A stretch of 64,000 nt of DNA from Sedimenticola thiotaurini (lineage in GTDB: Bacteria > Pseudomonadota > Gammaproteobacteria > Chromatiales > Chromatiaceae). The stretch spans positions 3,844,001 through 3,908,000 of the forward strand of contig NZ_CP011412.1 in assembly GCF_001007875.1 (NCBI RefSeq), read 5' to 3'. The notes beneath the pieces are model-generated. The model was given only the letters and a program-made list of their open reading frames with translations, made no database searches and had not been told where the DNA came from. This document shows positions 1 to 11,772 of this stretch, piece by piece; the first letter of the stretch is position 1; each line of letters begins with the position of its first letter. Made by a program: the position numbers and the translations under genes.

Positions 1-973
1 GGATGGCGGTGAAGAACATCAGGATGAATCCGATCACCATGGCGGAGGCCCAGACCTGTTGCGGCGCAAACGGCTCCGGGCTTCGGTTGCCGAAGGCCCA
101 CATGGAGAAGGCCGGTGTCGACTGGACACCCATCAGGCCCATCAGGTAGGTGAGGATCATGACGCCGGTCCAGATGCCGCCGGTGGGTGCGCTGTCGGTA
201 CCCAGCCCGGCACTGAACTGGATCACTCCCGGAATGGCGATATAGGAGCTGTAGCCGTCCGGGGTGGTGGTGCCGAACAGGGCCTTGCCGGTGTTCGGGT
301 CGATCTGGGTCAGGGCGGCGATGCCATCACTGAGACGGGATAAACCACCGATATCGTGCAGGGTGACAATACCGATCACCACGATACCGCCGCCCAGCAG
401 GATCGCCTGGACAGAGTCCACATGGGCCACGGCCCGCAGACCACCGGAAGCGACATAGATGATCACCACGATGGAGAGCAACCACATGCCGACTGTGGTG
501 CCCAGCATGTTGTCGGTGAGTACGTTGAACAGGAAGCCGGAGGCGCGCAGCTGGATGCCCAGGTAGGGTATGGAGAAGATCAGCGCCACCAGGACTACCA
601 GTATACGAATCAGGTCGGAGCGGAAATAGTAGGCCAGCATCTCGCCTGGGGTGATAAAGCCGAACCGCTTGCCCAGCATCCATTGCCGTTTCAGGAACAG
701 CACACCGGTGAAGGGGATGGCGATGGCGTAGAAGGAGGCGTAGGCGTATTGAAAACCGTCCCGGTAGATCAGGCCGGGGTGTCCCATGAAGGTCCAGCCC
801 GAGAAGGAGGTGGCGGTGGCAGCGAGGATGAAAACCCACAGGGATATCTGTCGGCCGGCGATGAAATAGTCGCTGGCGGTTCTGGCGGACAGTGCGCCCT
901 TGATGCCCCAGAAGATGCAGTAAGACCAGTAAAGTGCAACGAATACAAACAACCAGACAACTTTTGCATCCAT
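1..973 (-). CDS. Sodium:solute symporter (SSS family), 3' end outside window
   Basis: Reading leftwards from ATG at 973, the frame is open to the window edge (324 codons). It begins MDAKVVWLFVFVALYWSYC and continues as successive hydrophobic helices typical of the SSS/SLC5 family, with conserved stretches such as TSFSGWTFMGHPG and IPYLGIQLRASG. SSS proteins import small organic solutes with Na+ across the inner membrane; the substrate cannot be read here. A GAGGGGGG ribosome-binding site lies just upstream of the ATG. It follows the response regulator gene in the same direction after a 233-bp gap holding a sigma-54 promoter and GTTACC palindromes, so it is probably the target of the adjacent two-component system. 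The family call is firm; the substrate is unknown. Confidence 0.88.
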   Translation of the reverse strand, partial: MDAKVVWLFVFVALYWSYCIFWGIKGALSARTASDYFIAGRQISLWVFILAATATSFSGWTFMGHPGLIYRDGFQYAYASFYAIAIPFTGVLFLKRQWMLGKRFGFITPGEMLAYYFRSDLIRILVVLVALIFSIPYLGIQLRASGFLFNVLTDNMLGTTVGMWLLSIVVIIYVASGGLRAVAHVDSVQAILLGGGIVVIGIVTLHDIGGLSRLSDGIAALTQIDPNTGKALFGTTTPDGYSSYIAIPGVIQFSAGLGTDSAPTGGIWTGVMILTYLMGLMGVQSTPAFSMWAFGNRSPEPFAPQQVWASAMVIGFILMFFTAI

Positions 974-1083
974 TGCCGTATTCCCCCCTCTATATCAAAA
1001 ATCAAGTGGCGTTCAATTAATGCTGCGTATTGAATCCGTGCTGGCGCGGCGAGTTGGTCCGTGATTCAAGCCAGACCCTGTTA

Positions 1084-1099
1084 TGCGAAAAATGTGCCG
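1084..1099 (-). promoter_or_regulatory. Sigma-54 (-24/-12) promoter for the symporter gene
   Basis: On the minus strand the sequence reads CGGCACATTTTTCGCA. It matches the RpoN consensus TGGCACRNNNNTTGCW at all but two defined positions and keeps the GG and GC dinucleotides at correct spacing. The predicted start site lies near 1073, about 100 nt before the symporter ATG. The neighbouring regulator is a sigma-54 activator, which fits. Confidence 0.7.
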
Positions 1100-1149
1100 G
1101 TAATTATATCCATATAATTCAATGGGTTGATCTATTTTAATTCACCTCT

Positions 1150-1198
1150 GTTACCACGGTTCGTTACCATTGGTGACACTGCCGTGTGGTTAGGTAAC
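1150..1198. promoter_or_regulatory. GTTACC palindrome cluster, probable activator binding sites
   Basis: GTTACC occurs at 1150-1155. A 15-bp near-palindrome, GTTACC-ATT-GGTGAC, lies at 1163-1177, and an inverted copy GGTAAC at 1193-1198. They sit roughly 50-100 bp upstream of the sigma-54 element as read on the minus strand, the usual place for enhancer-binding-protein sites. A matching palindrome precedes the kinase operon at 5713-5733. Binding by the adjacent NtrC-type regulator is inferred. Confidence 0.55.
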
Positions 1199-1206
1199 AG
1201 CCAATC

Positions 1207-2562
1207 TCAGTTGCCGCCCTTTTTGCTGCGCGGAATACCGAACCGCTGGCGTCTCTCCCACAGCGCCTTGCGGCTGATCCCCAGCCGTTTGGCCAGCTCG
1301 GTTTCGGTCATCTGATCCTGGTTCTCCAGCACAAACTGGCGGAAATACTCCTCCAGTGACAGGTCGGCTGAAGCCGCTGTCGGGGTCGCTGGCTGACTGG
1401 CGGCCGAGTGGGCGCTGTCAATCGCCAGCAGATCCGGCGTGATCTCATCCTCCTCGCACAGGATGACGGCCCGTTCCAGGGCGTTCTCCAGCTCCCGTAC
1501 GTTACCGGGCCAGCCGTAGGTGGTGATGGTTTCAACGGCGGCCGGGTTCAGCTTCATGGGGGAGCGGTTGAGCTGCTTGCGGGTTTTCTCAAGTAGGAAC
1601 TCCGCCAACTCCACCACGTCCTGACCCCGCTCCCGCAGGGGTGGCAGGTTGAGTTCCACCACCCGCAGGCGGAAATAGAGATCGCTGCGGAACTCCCCCT
1701 CCTGTACCCGCTGTTTCAGATCCCGGTGGGTGGCGGCGATCAGACGCACATCCACCAGCCGTGACTGTTCGGAACCGACCCGGCGGATCTCGCCGTTCTG
1801 CAGAACCCGCAACAGCCGCGCCTGGGCGGCCATGGGCAGTTCCCCGATCTCATCCAGAAACAGGGTGCCGCCTTCAGCCGCCTCGATCAGGCCGGTGCGG
1901 GCACTGTCGGCTCCGGTGAAAGCCCCCTTTTCATGGCCGAACAGCTCCGATTCGATCAGGGTCTCCGGGATCGCCGCGCAGTTGACAGTGACGATCGGGG
2001 CGTCCTTGCGCAGGCTCTGTTCGTGCAGGGCGCGGGCCACCAGCTCCTTGCCGGTACCGGATTCGCCCAGGATCAGCACCGTGCTGTCGGTGGGGGCCAC
2101 CTTGGTCACCCGGCGACACACCTCCTGCATGGCCGGACATTTTCCCACCATGCCATCCACCGGATAGGTCTTGTCCAGATCCGACTTCAGGACTTCGGTC
2201 TTGCGCCCCAGCTTCTCCTGTTTCAGGGTGCGTTCGATCAGCATCACCAGTTCGTCATGGTCGAACGGCTTGGCGATGTAGTCGATGGCGCCCTGTTTCA
2301 TGGAGTCCACCGCGGAGCGCACGCTGGCGTAGCTGGTCATGATCAGTACCGGTACGCCGGGCGCCCGGTTGATCACCTCGGTCCCGGGTACGCCGGGCAG
2401 GCGTACGTCGGTGAGGATCAGGTTAAAGCTTTTCAGGTCGAACTTCTGTTCCGCCTCCTCGACCGATTCGGCGGTGTTGACCTTGTAGCCTCTGCGGGTG
2501 AGGAGGCGGTCCACGGCGGTGCGGATGACCGACTCATCTTCAATAACCAGTATGTGACTCAT
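1207..2562 (-). CDS. NtrC-family sigma-54-dependent response regulator (CbrB-like)
   Basis: 451 aa. Receiver domain at 1-120 with the phosphoacceptor Asp52 in [11 protein letters not shown]+ sigma-54 activator domain at about 140-380 with Walker A GESGTGKE and the sigma-54 contact loop GAFTGA. Fis-type helix-turn-helix at the C terminus ([21 protein letters not shown]). It should activate RpoN promoters when phosphorylated by the neighbouring kinase. Its ATG overlaps the kinase stop by 4 nt (ATGA), so the two are translationally coupled. A kinase with a symporter domain paired with an NtrC-type regulator is the CbrA/CbrB arrangement known from pseudomonads; orthology is not proven. Confidence 0.93.
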   Translation of the reverse strand: MSHILVIEDESVIRTAVDRLLTRRGYKVNTAESVEEAEQKFDLKSFNLILTDVRLPGVPGTEVINRAPGVPVLIMTSYASVRSAVDSMKQGAIDYIAKPFDHDELVMLIERTLKQEKLGRKTEVLKSDLDKTYPVDGMVGKCPAMQEVCRRVTKVAPTDSTVLILGESGTGKELVARALHEQSLRKDAPIVTVNCAAIPETLIESELFGHEKGAFTGADSARTGLIEAAEGGTLFLDEIGELPMAAQARLLRVLQNGEIRRVGSEQSRLVDVRLIAATHRDLKQRVQEGEFRSDLYFRLRVVELNLPPLRERGQDVVELAEFLLEKTRKQLNRSPMKLNPAAVETITTYGWPGNVRELENALERAVILCEEDEITPDLLAIDSAHSAASQPATPTAASADLSLEEYFRQFVLENQDQMTETELAKRLGISRKALWERRQRFGIPRSKKGGN

Positions 2563-5507
2563 GACGTTTCAGGTCCATGTAGGGGCAGTTGGATAATGAC
2601 CCGGGTGCCGATCCCAGGCGCCGAGTCAATCTCAATACTGCCGTCGTGTTCATCAATAATCTTGGCCACCATAGGCAAGCCCAGGCCGGTTCCCTTGCCG
2701 GCCTCCTTAGTGGTGAAGAAGGGTTCAAAAATCTCATCCCGGACTTGGTCTGAGATCCCTTCCCCCTGGTCCATGACTTCTATCTGTATCTGATTTTGCG
2801 AGGCGAAGGCGAAAATCTCCACCCGGTCGCCCGGTTTGGAGGCGTCACAGGCGTTGGTCAGCAGGTTGACCATCACCTGGGCCAGGCGTTGGCGGTCCCC
2901 GTTGATGGTCAGCTCGTCCGGGCAGCTGTTGCTGAAGGAGACGTGCTTGCCGGCCCGGGTCAGCCCCACCAGTTGGATCGCCTCCTCGATGATATCGGTG
3001 AGCCTGAACTGCTCAAAGTTGAGACCGACCCGGCCGCTGCGGCTGTAGCTCATGAGTGACTGGACAATGCTGCTGATGCGCCGGGTCTGCTGCAGTATCG
3101 CCTCGATACTCTCCTGGGTGGTTGCCTCGTCCCGCTCTTCGAGCAGGTTCTGGGCCAGCGAGGCGATACCGGATACCGGGTTGCCGATTTCGTGTGCCAC
3201 CCCGGCCGCCAGCTTGCCGATGGAGGCCAGCCGGTCGCTGTGGGCCAGCTCCGCCTCCAGGGTCTCCAGGTCGGTCAGGTCCTCCACCAGCAGCACCAGG
3301 CCGCTGCGGGGACCGGTCTGGTAACGGGGCAGGTCGGGATCCAGAATGGCCGCCTTGTGCAGGTTGAACCAGTGGGGGCGATTGTTGATCGGCACCTCCA
3401 TGTGGTGAATATGCTCGTCCTGAGCGAGAGCAAAACCGGCCAGCAGCTCACCCCAGGGCGGAGGCAGGGAGGATAGCTTGCGCCCGGTCGCCTCGTTGCT
3501 GCGCACGCCACTCATCAACTCCAGGGCCAGGTTCCAGGTGACCACGGTGTGGTCCGGATCAACGGCGCAGACCCCCAGTGGCAGGTCGAGCAGAATCTGC
3601 CGATGATAGCGCCGCAGGGCATCCAGGTCGGCAGTCAGCCCCTTCAGCTTGCTGCGGGACTGCTCCATGCGCTCCTCCATGTGGCGGATGGAGTCGGCCA
3701 GGGCGGTCTTGGCGTCGGCGTCCACTTTCAGTTGCTGGTTGATGATCATGTGGGCCATGGCGGGGCCCAGCAGACCGGACAGGTTGCGTTCGATCCGCTG
3801 CCGGAGCCGTTTCAGCTCCCGGGGGCGGGTCTCGTTCCGGTCCAGCTGCAGATCCGCCAGGGCCTGATCAACCTCCATCTCGGCCGCTTCCCGCCCCAGC
3901 ATGACCGCCAGACCCTCGGCGAACTGGGTTGGTGATCCCGCCATCAGGGTACCGCTCATGGGGGCCATGATGGCCACTTCACTGCGGCAGGCAAAGGCGG
4001 TCTCCTCCTCTTCCGGGGATTGCCGGGTCAGCAGGGAGATGATGGCAAACAGCAGCCCGTTACAGGCCAGTGACCAGAAGGTGGAGAACTGCCACTGATC
4101 CATGCCGGCGGTCTCCTGGATGGCTGCCATATCGATGCCGGTGTTGAGAAAGCCCGATTTCTCCAGCAGGGGCAGCAGCAGGGTAATGATCCAGACCGTG
4201 ATGCCGCCCAGCAGTCCGGCAATGAACCCCTCCCGGGTGGCGCGCCGCCAGTAGAGCAGACCGATAATGCCAGGCAGGAACTGGGCCACCGCGACAAAGG
4301 AGATCAGGCCCAGTTGTACCAGTCCCTGGTTGTGCTCCAGCACCTCATAGAAGATGTAACCGGCAAAGATGATCAGGCCGATCAGCAGGCGCCGTCCCCA
4401 CAGCAGCCAGCGGTACAGATCCACCCGGGGGTCCGGGTAGCTGGCCGGCAGCAGCAGGTGGTTCAGGCACATGGAGGAGAGCGCCAGGGTGGAGACGATC
4501 ACCATGGCGCTGGCGGCGGAGACCCCCCCGATGAAGGCCATGATCGGCAGCCAGGGCGGTCCGTGACTCAGGGTGATGCCGAGTACGTAGTAGTCCGGGT
4601 CCATCCCCAGCTGCAGATAATCCCCGGCCCACAGGATGGGCGGGATGGAGAGATTCAGCAACAGCAGAAACAGCGGAAAAGCCCAGCTGGCGGTGGCCAG
4701 TGACCGCATAGAGAGGTTTTCCGTGAAGGTCATGTGAAACTGTCGCGGCAGCAGGAAAGCGGCACAGAAGGAGAGGAACAGCAGGGTCGCCCAGGGGCCT
4801 TCCCGCACCGGCTCATACAGTTTCTTCAGTGCTTCCGGGTGGGATGCCAGATATTCATTGAGCGAGTCCGGGCCGGAAAACACCCCGAAGATGGCGAAAT
4901 AGCCCACCAGCAGCATGGCGACGATCTTCACCAGTGATTCGAAGGCGATGGCGGCCACCAGGCCCCGGTGCTTCTCCCGTGGCGTGATATGGCGTGCGCC
5001 GAACAGGATGGAGAAGAGGGTCAGCATGCCGCAGAAACCGAGCGCCAGCACCTGGGGGATCTCGTCGTGGGTCAGTACCTGGATCGAGGAGGTGACGGCA
5101 CGGATCTGCAGGGCGATATAGGGCAGTGAGCCGAGCAGCATGAACAGGGTCACTAGCACGCCCCCCAGCTGGCTGCGGTAGCGGAATGCCAGCAGGTCGG
5201 CCAGGGAGGTGAGCTGATACTCCCGGGTCAGGCGCAGCAGCGGTTGCAGCAGGACCGGGCTCAGGATGAAGGCGATGGTCAGTCCCATGTAGATGGTCAG
5301 GAACTGGTAACCCTCACTTTCGGCGAAACCGACGCTGCCGTAGTAGGTCCAGGAGGTGGCGTAGACGCCGAGGGAGAGGACATAGACCGGCGCATTGTCG
5401 GTCCATTGATCCGGCACCAGGCCGCTGTCGGTGACGTAAGCAACGAAGAAGAGCAGCAGCAGGTAGAACAGACTGGCTCCGAACAGGATCTCCAGGTCAT
5501 ACGTCAT
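2559..5507 (-). CDS. Hybrid symporter-domain sensor histidine kinase (CbrA-like)
   Basis: 982 aa from ATG at 5507 ([20 protein letters not shown]). The frame is open further upstream, but that stretch is the neighbouring gene read out of frame. Residues ~1-500 form an SSS/SLC5 transporter domain of about 13 helices. A charged linker and a PAS domain ([19 protein letters not shown]) follow. The HisKA H-box AHEIGNP lies near residue 770, and the HATPase domain has N-box [11 protein letters not shown]1 GEGI and G2 GTGLGL. Such kinases sense a solute or its transport and phosphorylate an NtrC-type partner, here the next gene. The small membrane protein upstream overlaps its start by 11 nt. Confidence 0.93.
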   Translation of the reverse strand: MTYDLEILFGASLFYLLLLFFVAYVTDSGLVPDQWTDNAPVYVLSLGVYATSWTYYGSVGFAESEGYQFLTIYMGLTIAFILSPVLLQPLLRLTREYQLTSLADLLAFRYRSQLGGVLVTLFMLLGSLPYIALQIRAVTSSIQVLTHDEIPQVLALGFCGMLTLFSILFGARHITPREKHRGLVAAIAFESLVKIVAMLLVGYFAIFGVFSGPDSLNEYLASHPEALKKLYEPVREGPWATLLFLSFCAAFLLPRQFHMTFTENLSMRSLATASWAFPLFLLLLNLSIPPILWAGDYLQLGMDPDYYVLGITLSHGPPWLPIMAFIGGVSAASAMVIVSTLALSSMCLNHLLLPASYPDPRVDLYRWLLWGRRLLIGLIIFAGYIFYEVLEHNQGLVQLGLISFVAVAQFLPGIIGLLYWRRATREGFIAGLLGGITVWIITLLLPLLEKSGFLNTGIDMAAIQETAGMDQWQFSTFWSLACNGLLFAIISLLTRQSPEEEETAFACRSEVAIMAPMSGTLMAGSPTQFAEGLAVMLGREAAEMEVDQALADLQLDRNETRPRELKRLRQRIERNLSGLLGPAMAHMIINQQLKVDADAKTALADSIRHMEERMEQSRSKLKGLTADLDALRRYHRQILLDLPLGVCAVDPDHTVVTWNLALELMSGVRSNEATGRKLSSLPPPWGELLAGFALAQDEHIHHMEVPINNRPHWFNLHKAAILDPDLPRYQTGPRSGLVLLVEDLTDLETLEAELAHSDRLASIGKLAAGVAHEIGNPVSGIASLAQNLLEERDEATTQESIEAILQQTRRISSIVQSLMSYSRSGRVGLNFEQFRLTDIIEEAIQLVGLTRAGKHVSFSNSCPDELTINGDRQRLAQVMVNLLTNACDASKPGDRVEIFAFASQNQIQIEVMDQGEGISDQVRDEIFEPFFTTKEAGKGTGLGLPMVAKIIDEHDGSIEIDSAPGIGTRVIIQLPLHGPETS

Positions 5508-5697
5508 GGTGCGGGTATCTTCGGTGTAACCAGGCGCCCAGCAGGATGACAAACAGCCACAAAGCGTAAGGCACCAGCCAGTGGGCGTCATCGTGTGCCC
5601 ACCAGATGACCAGTGGCGAAGCGAACAGGAAGAGTGCGAAAAGTGCCAGTAACAGCGCACTCTCTCTTAACCTGATAGGATCCGGGTGCTTTTGCAT
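5497..5697 (-). CDS. Small two-helix membrane protein upstream of the sensor kinase
   Basis: 66 aa with two predicted helices (about 12-31, ESALLLALFALFLFASPLVI, and 39-57) and a basic tail. It overlaps the kinase start by 11 nt, indicating coupling. Small membrane proteins often precede SSS symporter genes as accessory subunits, so it may assist folding or function of the kinase's symporter domain. That role is inferred from position and topology only. Confidence 0.7.
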   Translation of the reverse strand: MQKHPDPIRLRESALLLALFALFLFASPLVIWWAHDDAHWLVPYALWLFVILLGAWLHRRYPHHDV

Positions 5698-5705
5698 CCC
5701 GCAAG

Positions 5706-5733
5706 GTTACCAGTTGTTACCAATAGTAACAAC
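5706..5733. promoter_or_regulatory. GTTACC palindrome upstream of the kinase operon
   Basis: GTTACC at 5706-5711 overlaps no gene. It is followed at 5713-5733 by a perfect palindrome with 8-bp arms, GTTGTTAC-N5-GTAACAAC. The core GTTACCAATAGTAAC matches the 1163-1177 site (GTTACCATTGGTGAC) at most positions. It lies immediately upstream of the small membrane protein gene, so the operon may be autoregulated by the same factor. Confidence 0.5.
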
Positions 5734-5909
5734 TTGGCCGGGTGAACCGTATGCCAGTGGTGTGTAACGGGCAGTGGGGGAGGCATCGGTCCGGGCTGGT
5801 TGAAAAAGGAACGCTTGGTGCCAGCGAATACAGATCGTATGATCGGAGTCTGGTAGCCGACGCGGCCAGGCCGGTGTCGGGCCGGTTTAACAGGTAACGA
5901 GGGGTGGCG

Positions 5910-6293
5910 ATGAATCCGGAAAAAGTGGCGTTTGGTTTTTTTATTGTGCTGGCGCTGACGCTCAATTTTGGTTTTTTCGTGGGGGAGATCGACAACCCGG
6001 ATCACCACCACGTCTATGAGCTGTTTGCCGTGGTGGTGGTCAATCTGATCGCCACCCTGCTCAAGTTTGGTGATCGCACCCAGATGGGGGCGGTATTGCT
6101 TGCCACCAGCCTGGTGGCGGTGCTGCAATTGCTGGCGGCGGCGCTGATCTGGGCGGTGGTCGAGCACGGTACCGGGGCGGGCATGACCCCGGCCATGATG
6201 GCCAGTATCGTCTCCTTGTCCGGCGGCGCCATGCTGGCCAATGTGATATCGGTGGTGTTGCTGGTGATCGAGACCGTGATGCTGCGGCGATAG
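5910..6293 (+). CDS. Small four-helix membrane protein next to the potassium channel
   Basis: 127 aa from ATG at 5910, preceded by GAGGGG; a GTG two codons earlier is the alternative start. Hydrophobic segments lie near residues 5-25, 37-57, 65-90 and 97-124, with an aspartate/histidine-rich loop (DNPDHHH) after the first helix. It ends 15 nt before the ion-channel gene and is probably cotranscribed, which suggests an accessory role. The family is not recognised with certainty. Confidence 0.7.
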   Translation: MNPEKVAFGFFIVLALTLNFGFFVGEIDNPDHHHVYELFAVVVVNLIATLLKFGDRTQMGAVLLATSLVAVLQLLAAALIWAVVEHGTGAGMTPAMMASIVSLSGGAMLANVISVVLLVIETVMLRR

Positions 6294-6308
6294 GCTGGCA
6301 GGATCCCC

Positions 6309-8069
6309 ATGCACAGCATCTTTTTTCTAATCTTCCGACGCATGCGTCAGCCCCTGCTGACGCTGGTGTCGACCTACGCAATTGCCATATTGGGTCTGAC
6401 CCTGATTCCGGGACAGGATGATGCGGGCAATCTCTGGCGTATGGATTTTTTCCATGCCTTCTATTTTGTCAGTTTTATGGCCACCACCATCGGTTTCGGT
6501 GAGATTCCCTATCCCTTCACCGATGCCCAGCGTCTCTGGGTTACCTTTTCCCTCTACGCCACCGTGGTGGTGTGGATCTACGCCCTCGGTACCCTGCTCG
6601 CCCTGGTGCAGGACAAGATGTTCCAGCAGGCGCTGGTGGAGCGCCGCTTCACCCGCCGGGTCCAGCGCATGCGGGAGGATTTCTACCTGGTGTGCGGCTA
6701 TGGTGAAACCGGCAGTGCCCTGACCTATGCCCTCACCGAGCGGGACCGCTCGGTGGTGGTGATTGATATTGATCCCGACCGGGTCAACATGCTGCAACTG
6801 GAGAATCTGCGCCAGTACGTGCCGGCCCTGGAGGGGGATGCCGCCCAGCCCGGCTGTCTGCTGGAGGCCGGTCTGAAGCACCCCCGCTGCAGAGGGGTGG
6901 TGGCCCTCACCAATGTCAACGAAGTGAACCTGAAGGTTGCCATCACCAGTAAGCTGCTGCATCCCGAGATCAAGGTGATCTGCCGCTCTGATTCCCACGA
7001 TATCGAAGAGAATATGGCCTCGTTCGGTACCGATTACATCATCAATCCATTCGATACTTTTGCCAATCACCTGGCCACCGCGCTGCAGGCCCCGGGGTTG
7101 TACCTGCTGCACAGCTGGCTCAGTGGCGAGCGACGTCTGCCGGACCCACCGATCCAGCCTCCCACCGCCGGTCTCTGGATCGTGTGTGGTTTTGGCCGGT
7201 TCGGCAGGGCGGTCTACCGTCGCCTGAAGCGCGAGGGGATTGAACCGGTGGTGATCGAATCCATGCCGGAACTGACCGGTACGCCGGAGAGTGGTTATGT
7301 GCTGGGCCGGGGTACCGAGGCGGATACGCTGCTGGAGGCGGGTATTGAACGGGCTGTCGGACTGGTGGCCGGGACCGACAATGATGCCAATAATCTCTCA
7401 ATCATCATGACCGCCCGGCAGCTGCGGCCGGAGCTGTTCGTGATTCTGCGTCAGAACCACAATGGCAACCAGGCCATCGTCGACGCGGTAAAAGCCGACA
7501 TGGTGATGCACTCCAGCGCCATTATCGCCAACCGGATACGGGTGCTGCTGGGAACGCCGCTGCTCTACCAGTTCACCAGTCTGGCACTGCACCAGGACGA
7601 TGGTTGGGCGCAGGATCTGGTGAGCAGGATTCAACGGCTGGTGTTGAGTGAGAATCCCGCCATCTGGGAGGTGTTCCTGGATAACGAAGAGGCGCTGGCG
7701 GTCTGTGATGCGTTGCTGAAAGGGCGCAAAGTGACCCTGGGGCACCTGTTGACCGATCCCGGTGAGCGCAGTCGCTCCCAGCCCGCGGTCTGCCTGCTGC
7801 TCCGCCGGGAAGGCCAGCGCATGATGCTTCCCGAGCATGATCTGCTACTCAAGACCGGCGACCGATTACTGTTCTGTGGCCGGGAATCGGCCCGCGGCCG
7901 GATGGAGTGGGGTCTGCAGAACCACCATGCACTGAAGTACATTCTTACCGGCGAGGTGGCTTCCAGTGGCTGGCTGTGGGGCAAATTCCAACGCCCCGGA
8001 CGGCCGGTATCGAACGAACAGGTGCTGGAGTCGGGTGGGGACAAGGAGCGAACCATTGACCCGGACTGA
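6309..8069 (+). CDS. Two-TM potassium channel with tandem RCK (TrkA-N/TrkA-C) domains
   Basis: 586 aa. Two N-terminal helices (about 15-32 and 78-97) flank a pore loop whose filter reads TTIGFGEIPY, a variant of the K+-channel TxGxG signature. Two cytoplasmic Rossmann RCK/TrkA-N domains follow, starting at VCGYGETGSAL (~120) and VCGFGRFGRAV (~290), with a TrkA-C-like segment near the C terminus. GxGxxG motifs in both suggest nucleotide binding. It would mediate ligand-gated K+ (or related cation) flux across the inner membrane. It follows the small membrane protein by 15 nt. The filter GFGE, not GYGD, makes strict K+ selectivity uncertain. Confidence 0.85.
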   Translation: MHSIFFLIFRRMRQPLLTLVSTYAIAILGLTLIPGQDDAGNLWRMDFFHAFYFVSFMATTIGFGEIPYPFTDAQRLWVTFSLYATVVVWIYALGTLLALVQDKMFQQALVERRFTRRVQRMREDFYLVCGYGETGSALTYALTERDRSVVVIDIDPDRVNMLQLENLRQYVPALEGDAAQPGCLLEAGLKHPRCRGVVALTNVNEVNLKVAITSKLLHPEIKVICRSDSHDIEENMASFGTDYIINPFDTFANHLATALQAPGLYLLHSWLSGERRLPDPPIQPPTAGLWIVCGFGRFGRAVYRRLKREGIEPVVIESMPELTGTPESGYVLGRGTEADTLLEAGIERAVGLVAGTDNDANNLSIIMTARQLRPELFVILRQNHNGNQAIVDAVKADMVMHSSAIIANRIRVLLGTPLLYQFTSLALHQDDGWAQDLVSRIQRLVLSENPAIWEVFLDNEEALAVCDALLKGRKVTLGHLLTDPGERSRSQPAVCLLLRREGQRMMLPEHDLLLKTGDRLLFCGRESARGRMEWGLQNHHALKYILTGEVASSGWLWGKFQRPGRPVSNEQVLESGGDKERTIDPD

Positions 8070-8268
8070 TCCATTTCGTGAGGTGTCTCCTGGCCAGATA
8101 GGTTAGTATGTAGAGATCCTAAATTCAGCCCGGATGAGGCGTTTGCCGGTAAAAGGAACAGTACGGAGCGCGGCTCCTCTTCAGGTGACCGGAACAGTAT
8201 TTATGGGTGGTAAGAAAAAGCTTATGCCCAGATCACTCGATTCTTGGCTTGTTATATGGAGGCATCCC

Positions 8269-8835
8269 ATGCATTATCTGATGGAAAAACTACAGAAAGA
8301 TCACCGGAATCTGGAGAAAATACTCGACCTGCTGGAGTTGCAGCTCGACCATTTCCTGGCCGGACGCGAATCCGATTTTGACCTGAAAATTGAGCTGTTG
8401 GAGTACATGGAGGCTTACGCGGACCAGGCTCACCATCCGCTGGAGAACATTATATTCACAGCGACTAAGCCCCTGGCCGATGACCGGGCGGAGTTGATGG
8501 ACCGCCTGATGCAACAGCACCAGGAGCTGGCCCATCTGACCCGTACTTTCCGTCACTCCCTGGAAAATATTTTTCAGGGCGGCGTGATGCCGAGGGAAGA
8601 GCTGGAGGTGCAGGGGCGTGAGTTTATTGCGCTGCAGCGCCAGCACATCGCTCTGGAAGAGCAGGAAGCCTTCCCAATTGTGGATGATCTGTTGCGGGAG
8701 GAGGATTGGAAAACAATCCTTGAACAGTCGCCCAACTATGATGATCCGGTATTTGATAAACCGGACAAGATTCGCTTTCAGACCCTGTTTGAATATCTGA
8801 GTCAGGCGGGCTCGGAGAATGGCACCGCCAGTTGA
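8269..8835 (+). CDS. Hemerythrin HHE-domain protein
   Basis: 188 aa from ATG at 8269, preceded by TGGAGG; earlier in-frame starts lack a good site. Iron-ligand histidines are in place: KDHRN near residue 12, AHHPLEN, QQHQEL and RQHIALEEQEAFP with the carboxylate ligand. Such HHE proteins bind a di-iron centre and take part in O2/NO sensing or iron-sulfur repair in microaerophiles. A Rho-independent terminator follows at 8915-8940, so it is probably a single transcription unit. The exact ligand is unknown. Confidence 0.87.
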   Translation: MHYLMEKLQKDHRNLEKILDLLELQLDHFLAGRESDFDLKIELLEYMEAYADQAHHPLENIIFTATKPLADDRAELMDRLMQQHQELAHLTRTFRHSLENIFQGGVMPREELEVQGREFIALQRQHIALEEQEAFPIVDDLLREEDWKTILEQSPNYDDPVFDKPDKIRFQTLFEYLSQAGSENGTAS

Positions 8836-8914
8836 CAGGTCAGCGTAAACTGGGTCACCGTAATAATGATATTTGTCAGGATGATCAATACACGAAGTAA
8901 AACTTTGCTAGTCG

Positions 8915-8940
8915 GGATTCAGGAGCAGAATCCGTTTTTT
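8915..8940 (+). terminator. Rho-independent terminator after the hemerythrin gene
   Basis: The stem GGATTC (8915-8920) pairs with GAATCC (8928-8933) across a 7-nt loop and is followed by G and six T residues. Confidence 0.7.
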
Positions 8941-8979
8941 GGTACCGGTGCGCATCCGGTTTAATTGAGTGGATATCGA

Positions 8980-9005
8980 CCGGGGTTTGGGTTATTAAAC
9001 CCCGG
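8980..9005 (+). other. 9-bp stem-loop in the sqr leader
   Basis: CCGGGGTTT (8980-8988) pairs perfectly with AAACCCCGG (8997-9005). There is no T tract. It lies about 90 nt upstream of sqr, so it could be a leader structure or a residual terminator. Confidence 0.45.
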
Positions 9006-9088
9006 TTAACCTGGTAACTGCTCAATTTTTCCAGTCGTTTTAGGTACATGGGGAAAATTGGTCAAAGCGCGTTCCTTGGGAGGAATAG

Positions 9089-10363
<1,275 letters not shown>

Positions 10364-10386
10364 CAGTCTTTCAGAACCAAAGAAAG

Positions 10387-10410
10387 CCCGGCTGTATGCC
10401 GGGTTTTTTT
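10387..10410 (+). terminator. Rho-independent terminator after sqr
   Basis: CCCGGC (10387-10392) pairs with GCCGGG (10398-10403) across TGTAT and is followed by seven T residues. It separates sqr from the convergent chemoreceptor gene. Confidence 0.9.
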
Positions 10411-10454
10411 ATGTCTGCCCAATACTTGGCGGTGGCCGCGAAACGGCGTTACGG

Positions 10455-11633
10455 TCAGTGTTTGAACTGATCCAGCATGGCTCGCAACTCCTGGGTCTGG
10501 GCGCTCAGCTGGTCACTGGATTCGGATAGTTGCAGGGCGCCTGCGGAACTCCTCTGGTTGGATTGATCGATCTGTGCCATGTGCGTTTTGATGGTTCCAA
10601 TCAGGGCGTCCTGGGAAGAGGTGGCAGCGGACAGATTGTTGCTGATCCGGGTCACCGAGGAGATGGCGCCGGCGATCTCCGCCAGCAGTTCGGCGGCACG
10701 TTCAAAATGCTCTTCGGTCTCTATTGCCCGGTTGCGCGCGTTATCCATCACCTTGACGGCGGACTGGGAACCGCCCTGCAACTGGCCGATGATTTTTTCG
10801 ATCTCTTCGGTGGACTCCTGGGTCCGTGTCGCCAGGGTCCGCACTTCATCCGCCACCACGGCGAATCCACGGCCCTGTTCACCGGCCCGGGCCGCTTCAA
10901 TGGCTGCATTCAGGGCCAGCAGATTGGTCTGCTCGGCAATACTGCGGATCACATCCATCACCATGCCGATGCTGGCGCTCTTCTCATCCACCTGACTGAT
11001 CACGTCCCCGGCCTTGTTCAGGTCGGTAATCAGTGCTGCCACGGAACCGATCGCTTCCGTGGCAATGAGCGTACTCTCTTTGGCGGACTGATCGGCCAGC
11101 TCCGAGGAGCTGGCAACCTCAACTGCCATTCCGGATACTTCGTGAATACTCTCGCTGATTTCGTCAACCGCTTGAACTGCCTGTTGACTCTCAGCCTGCT
11201 GTTGGGCGGTCTGTTCCTGTTCCTCCCGGGCGATGTCGGCAAGCTGCTGGGTGTTTGTGTCCAGTGTTTGGGTGGCGTTGCCGATACGGCTGATCATGTC
11301 CCGCAGGTTGGCTGACATCTGGTTGAAACTGGTGACTATTTCACCGATCAGGTCATGGCTCACCAGGTTGCACTGGTGGCTGATGTCGTTGCTGCTGATG
11401 GCCTGGGCCACTGCCGATATACGCTGCAGACGGCGCAACAGTACCTGTTTGCAGACCAGGTAGTTGACCGCGCCGATGCTCAGGCCGGCGATAATACAGC
11501 CGATGTTGAACCAGAGCTGCATGCCCGGTTTCCACTCTACAAAGAGCTGGGCATACAGGGGGAACAGCAGCCCCATGATCAGACCGAATCCTATATAGGC
11601 GAAAAGCAGTGTGCGCAGGATGCTTGGTTTCAT
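10455..11633 (-). CDS. Methyl-accepting chemotaxis protein
   Basis: 392 aa. Two transmembrane helices (about 7-30 and 40-62) with almost no periplasmic loop between them, then a HAMP-like region and a long coiled-coil signalling domain. The conserved hairpin tip is [20 protein letters not shown]. Such receptors signal to CheA/CheW. Without a periplasmic sensor domain, the stimulus is probably membrane-linked (redox, pH or a partner protein). No che genes are in the window. Confidence 0.93.
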   Translation of the reverse strand: MKPSILRTLLFAYIGFGLIMGLLFPLYAQLFVEWKPGMQLWFNIGCIIAGLSIGAVNYLVCKQVLLRRLQRISAVAQAISSNDISHQCNLVSHDLIGEIVTSFNQMSANLRDMISRIGNATQTLDTNTQQLADIAREEQEQTAQQQAESQQAVQAVDEISESIHEVSGMAVEVASSSELADQSAKESTLIATEAIGSVAALITDLNKAGDVISQVDEKSASIGMVMDVIRSIAEQTNLLALNAAIEAARAGEQGRGFAVVADEVRTLATRTQESTEEIEKIIGQLQGGSQSAVKVMDNARNRAIETEEHFERAAELLAEIAGAISSVTRISNNLSAATSSQDALIGTIKTHMAQIDQSNQRSSAGALQLSESSDQLSAQTQELRAMLDQFKH

Positions 11634-11772
11634 AAACGGTTACCTGACTTATTATTGATTTAGGGAAATATTCGGCTAGTCGCCGCTAATCTTTAAAAAA
11701 ATCAATAATTAAATAAATTGATATACAGATAACTGGTTGTGATTATCAAGGGGGCGACAGCACCGGTTTCGC

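Noticed and set aside
356-1033. 225-codon plus-strand ORF overlapping the symporter
   Set aside because: It is the antisense of the SSS gene; the minus-strand translation shows clear helices and family motifs.
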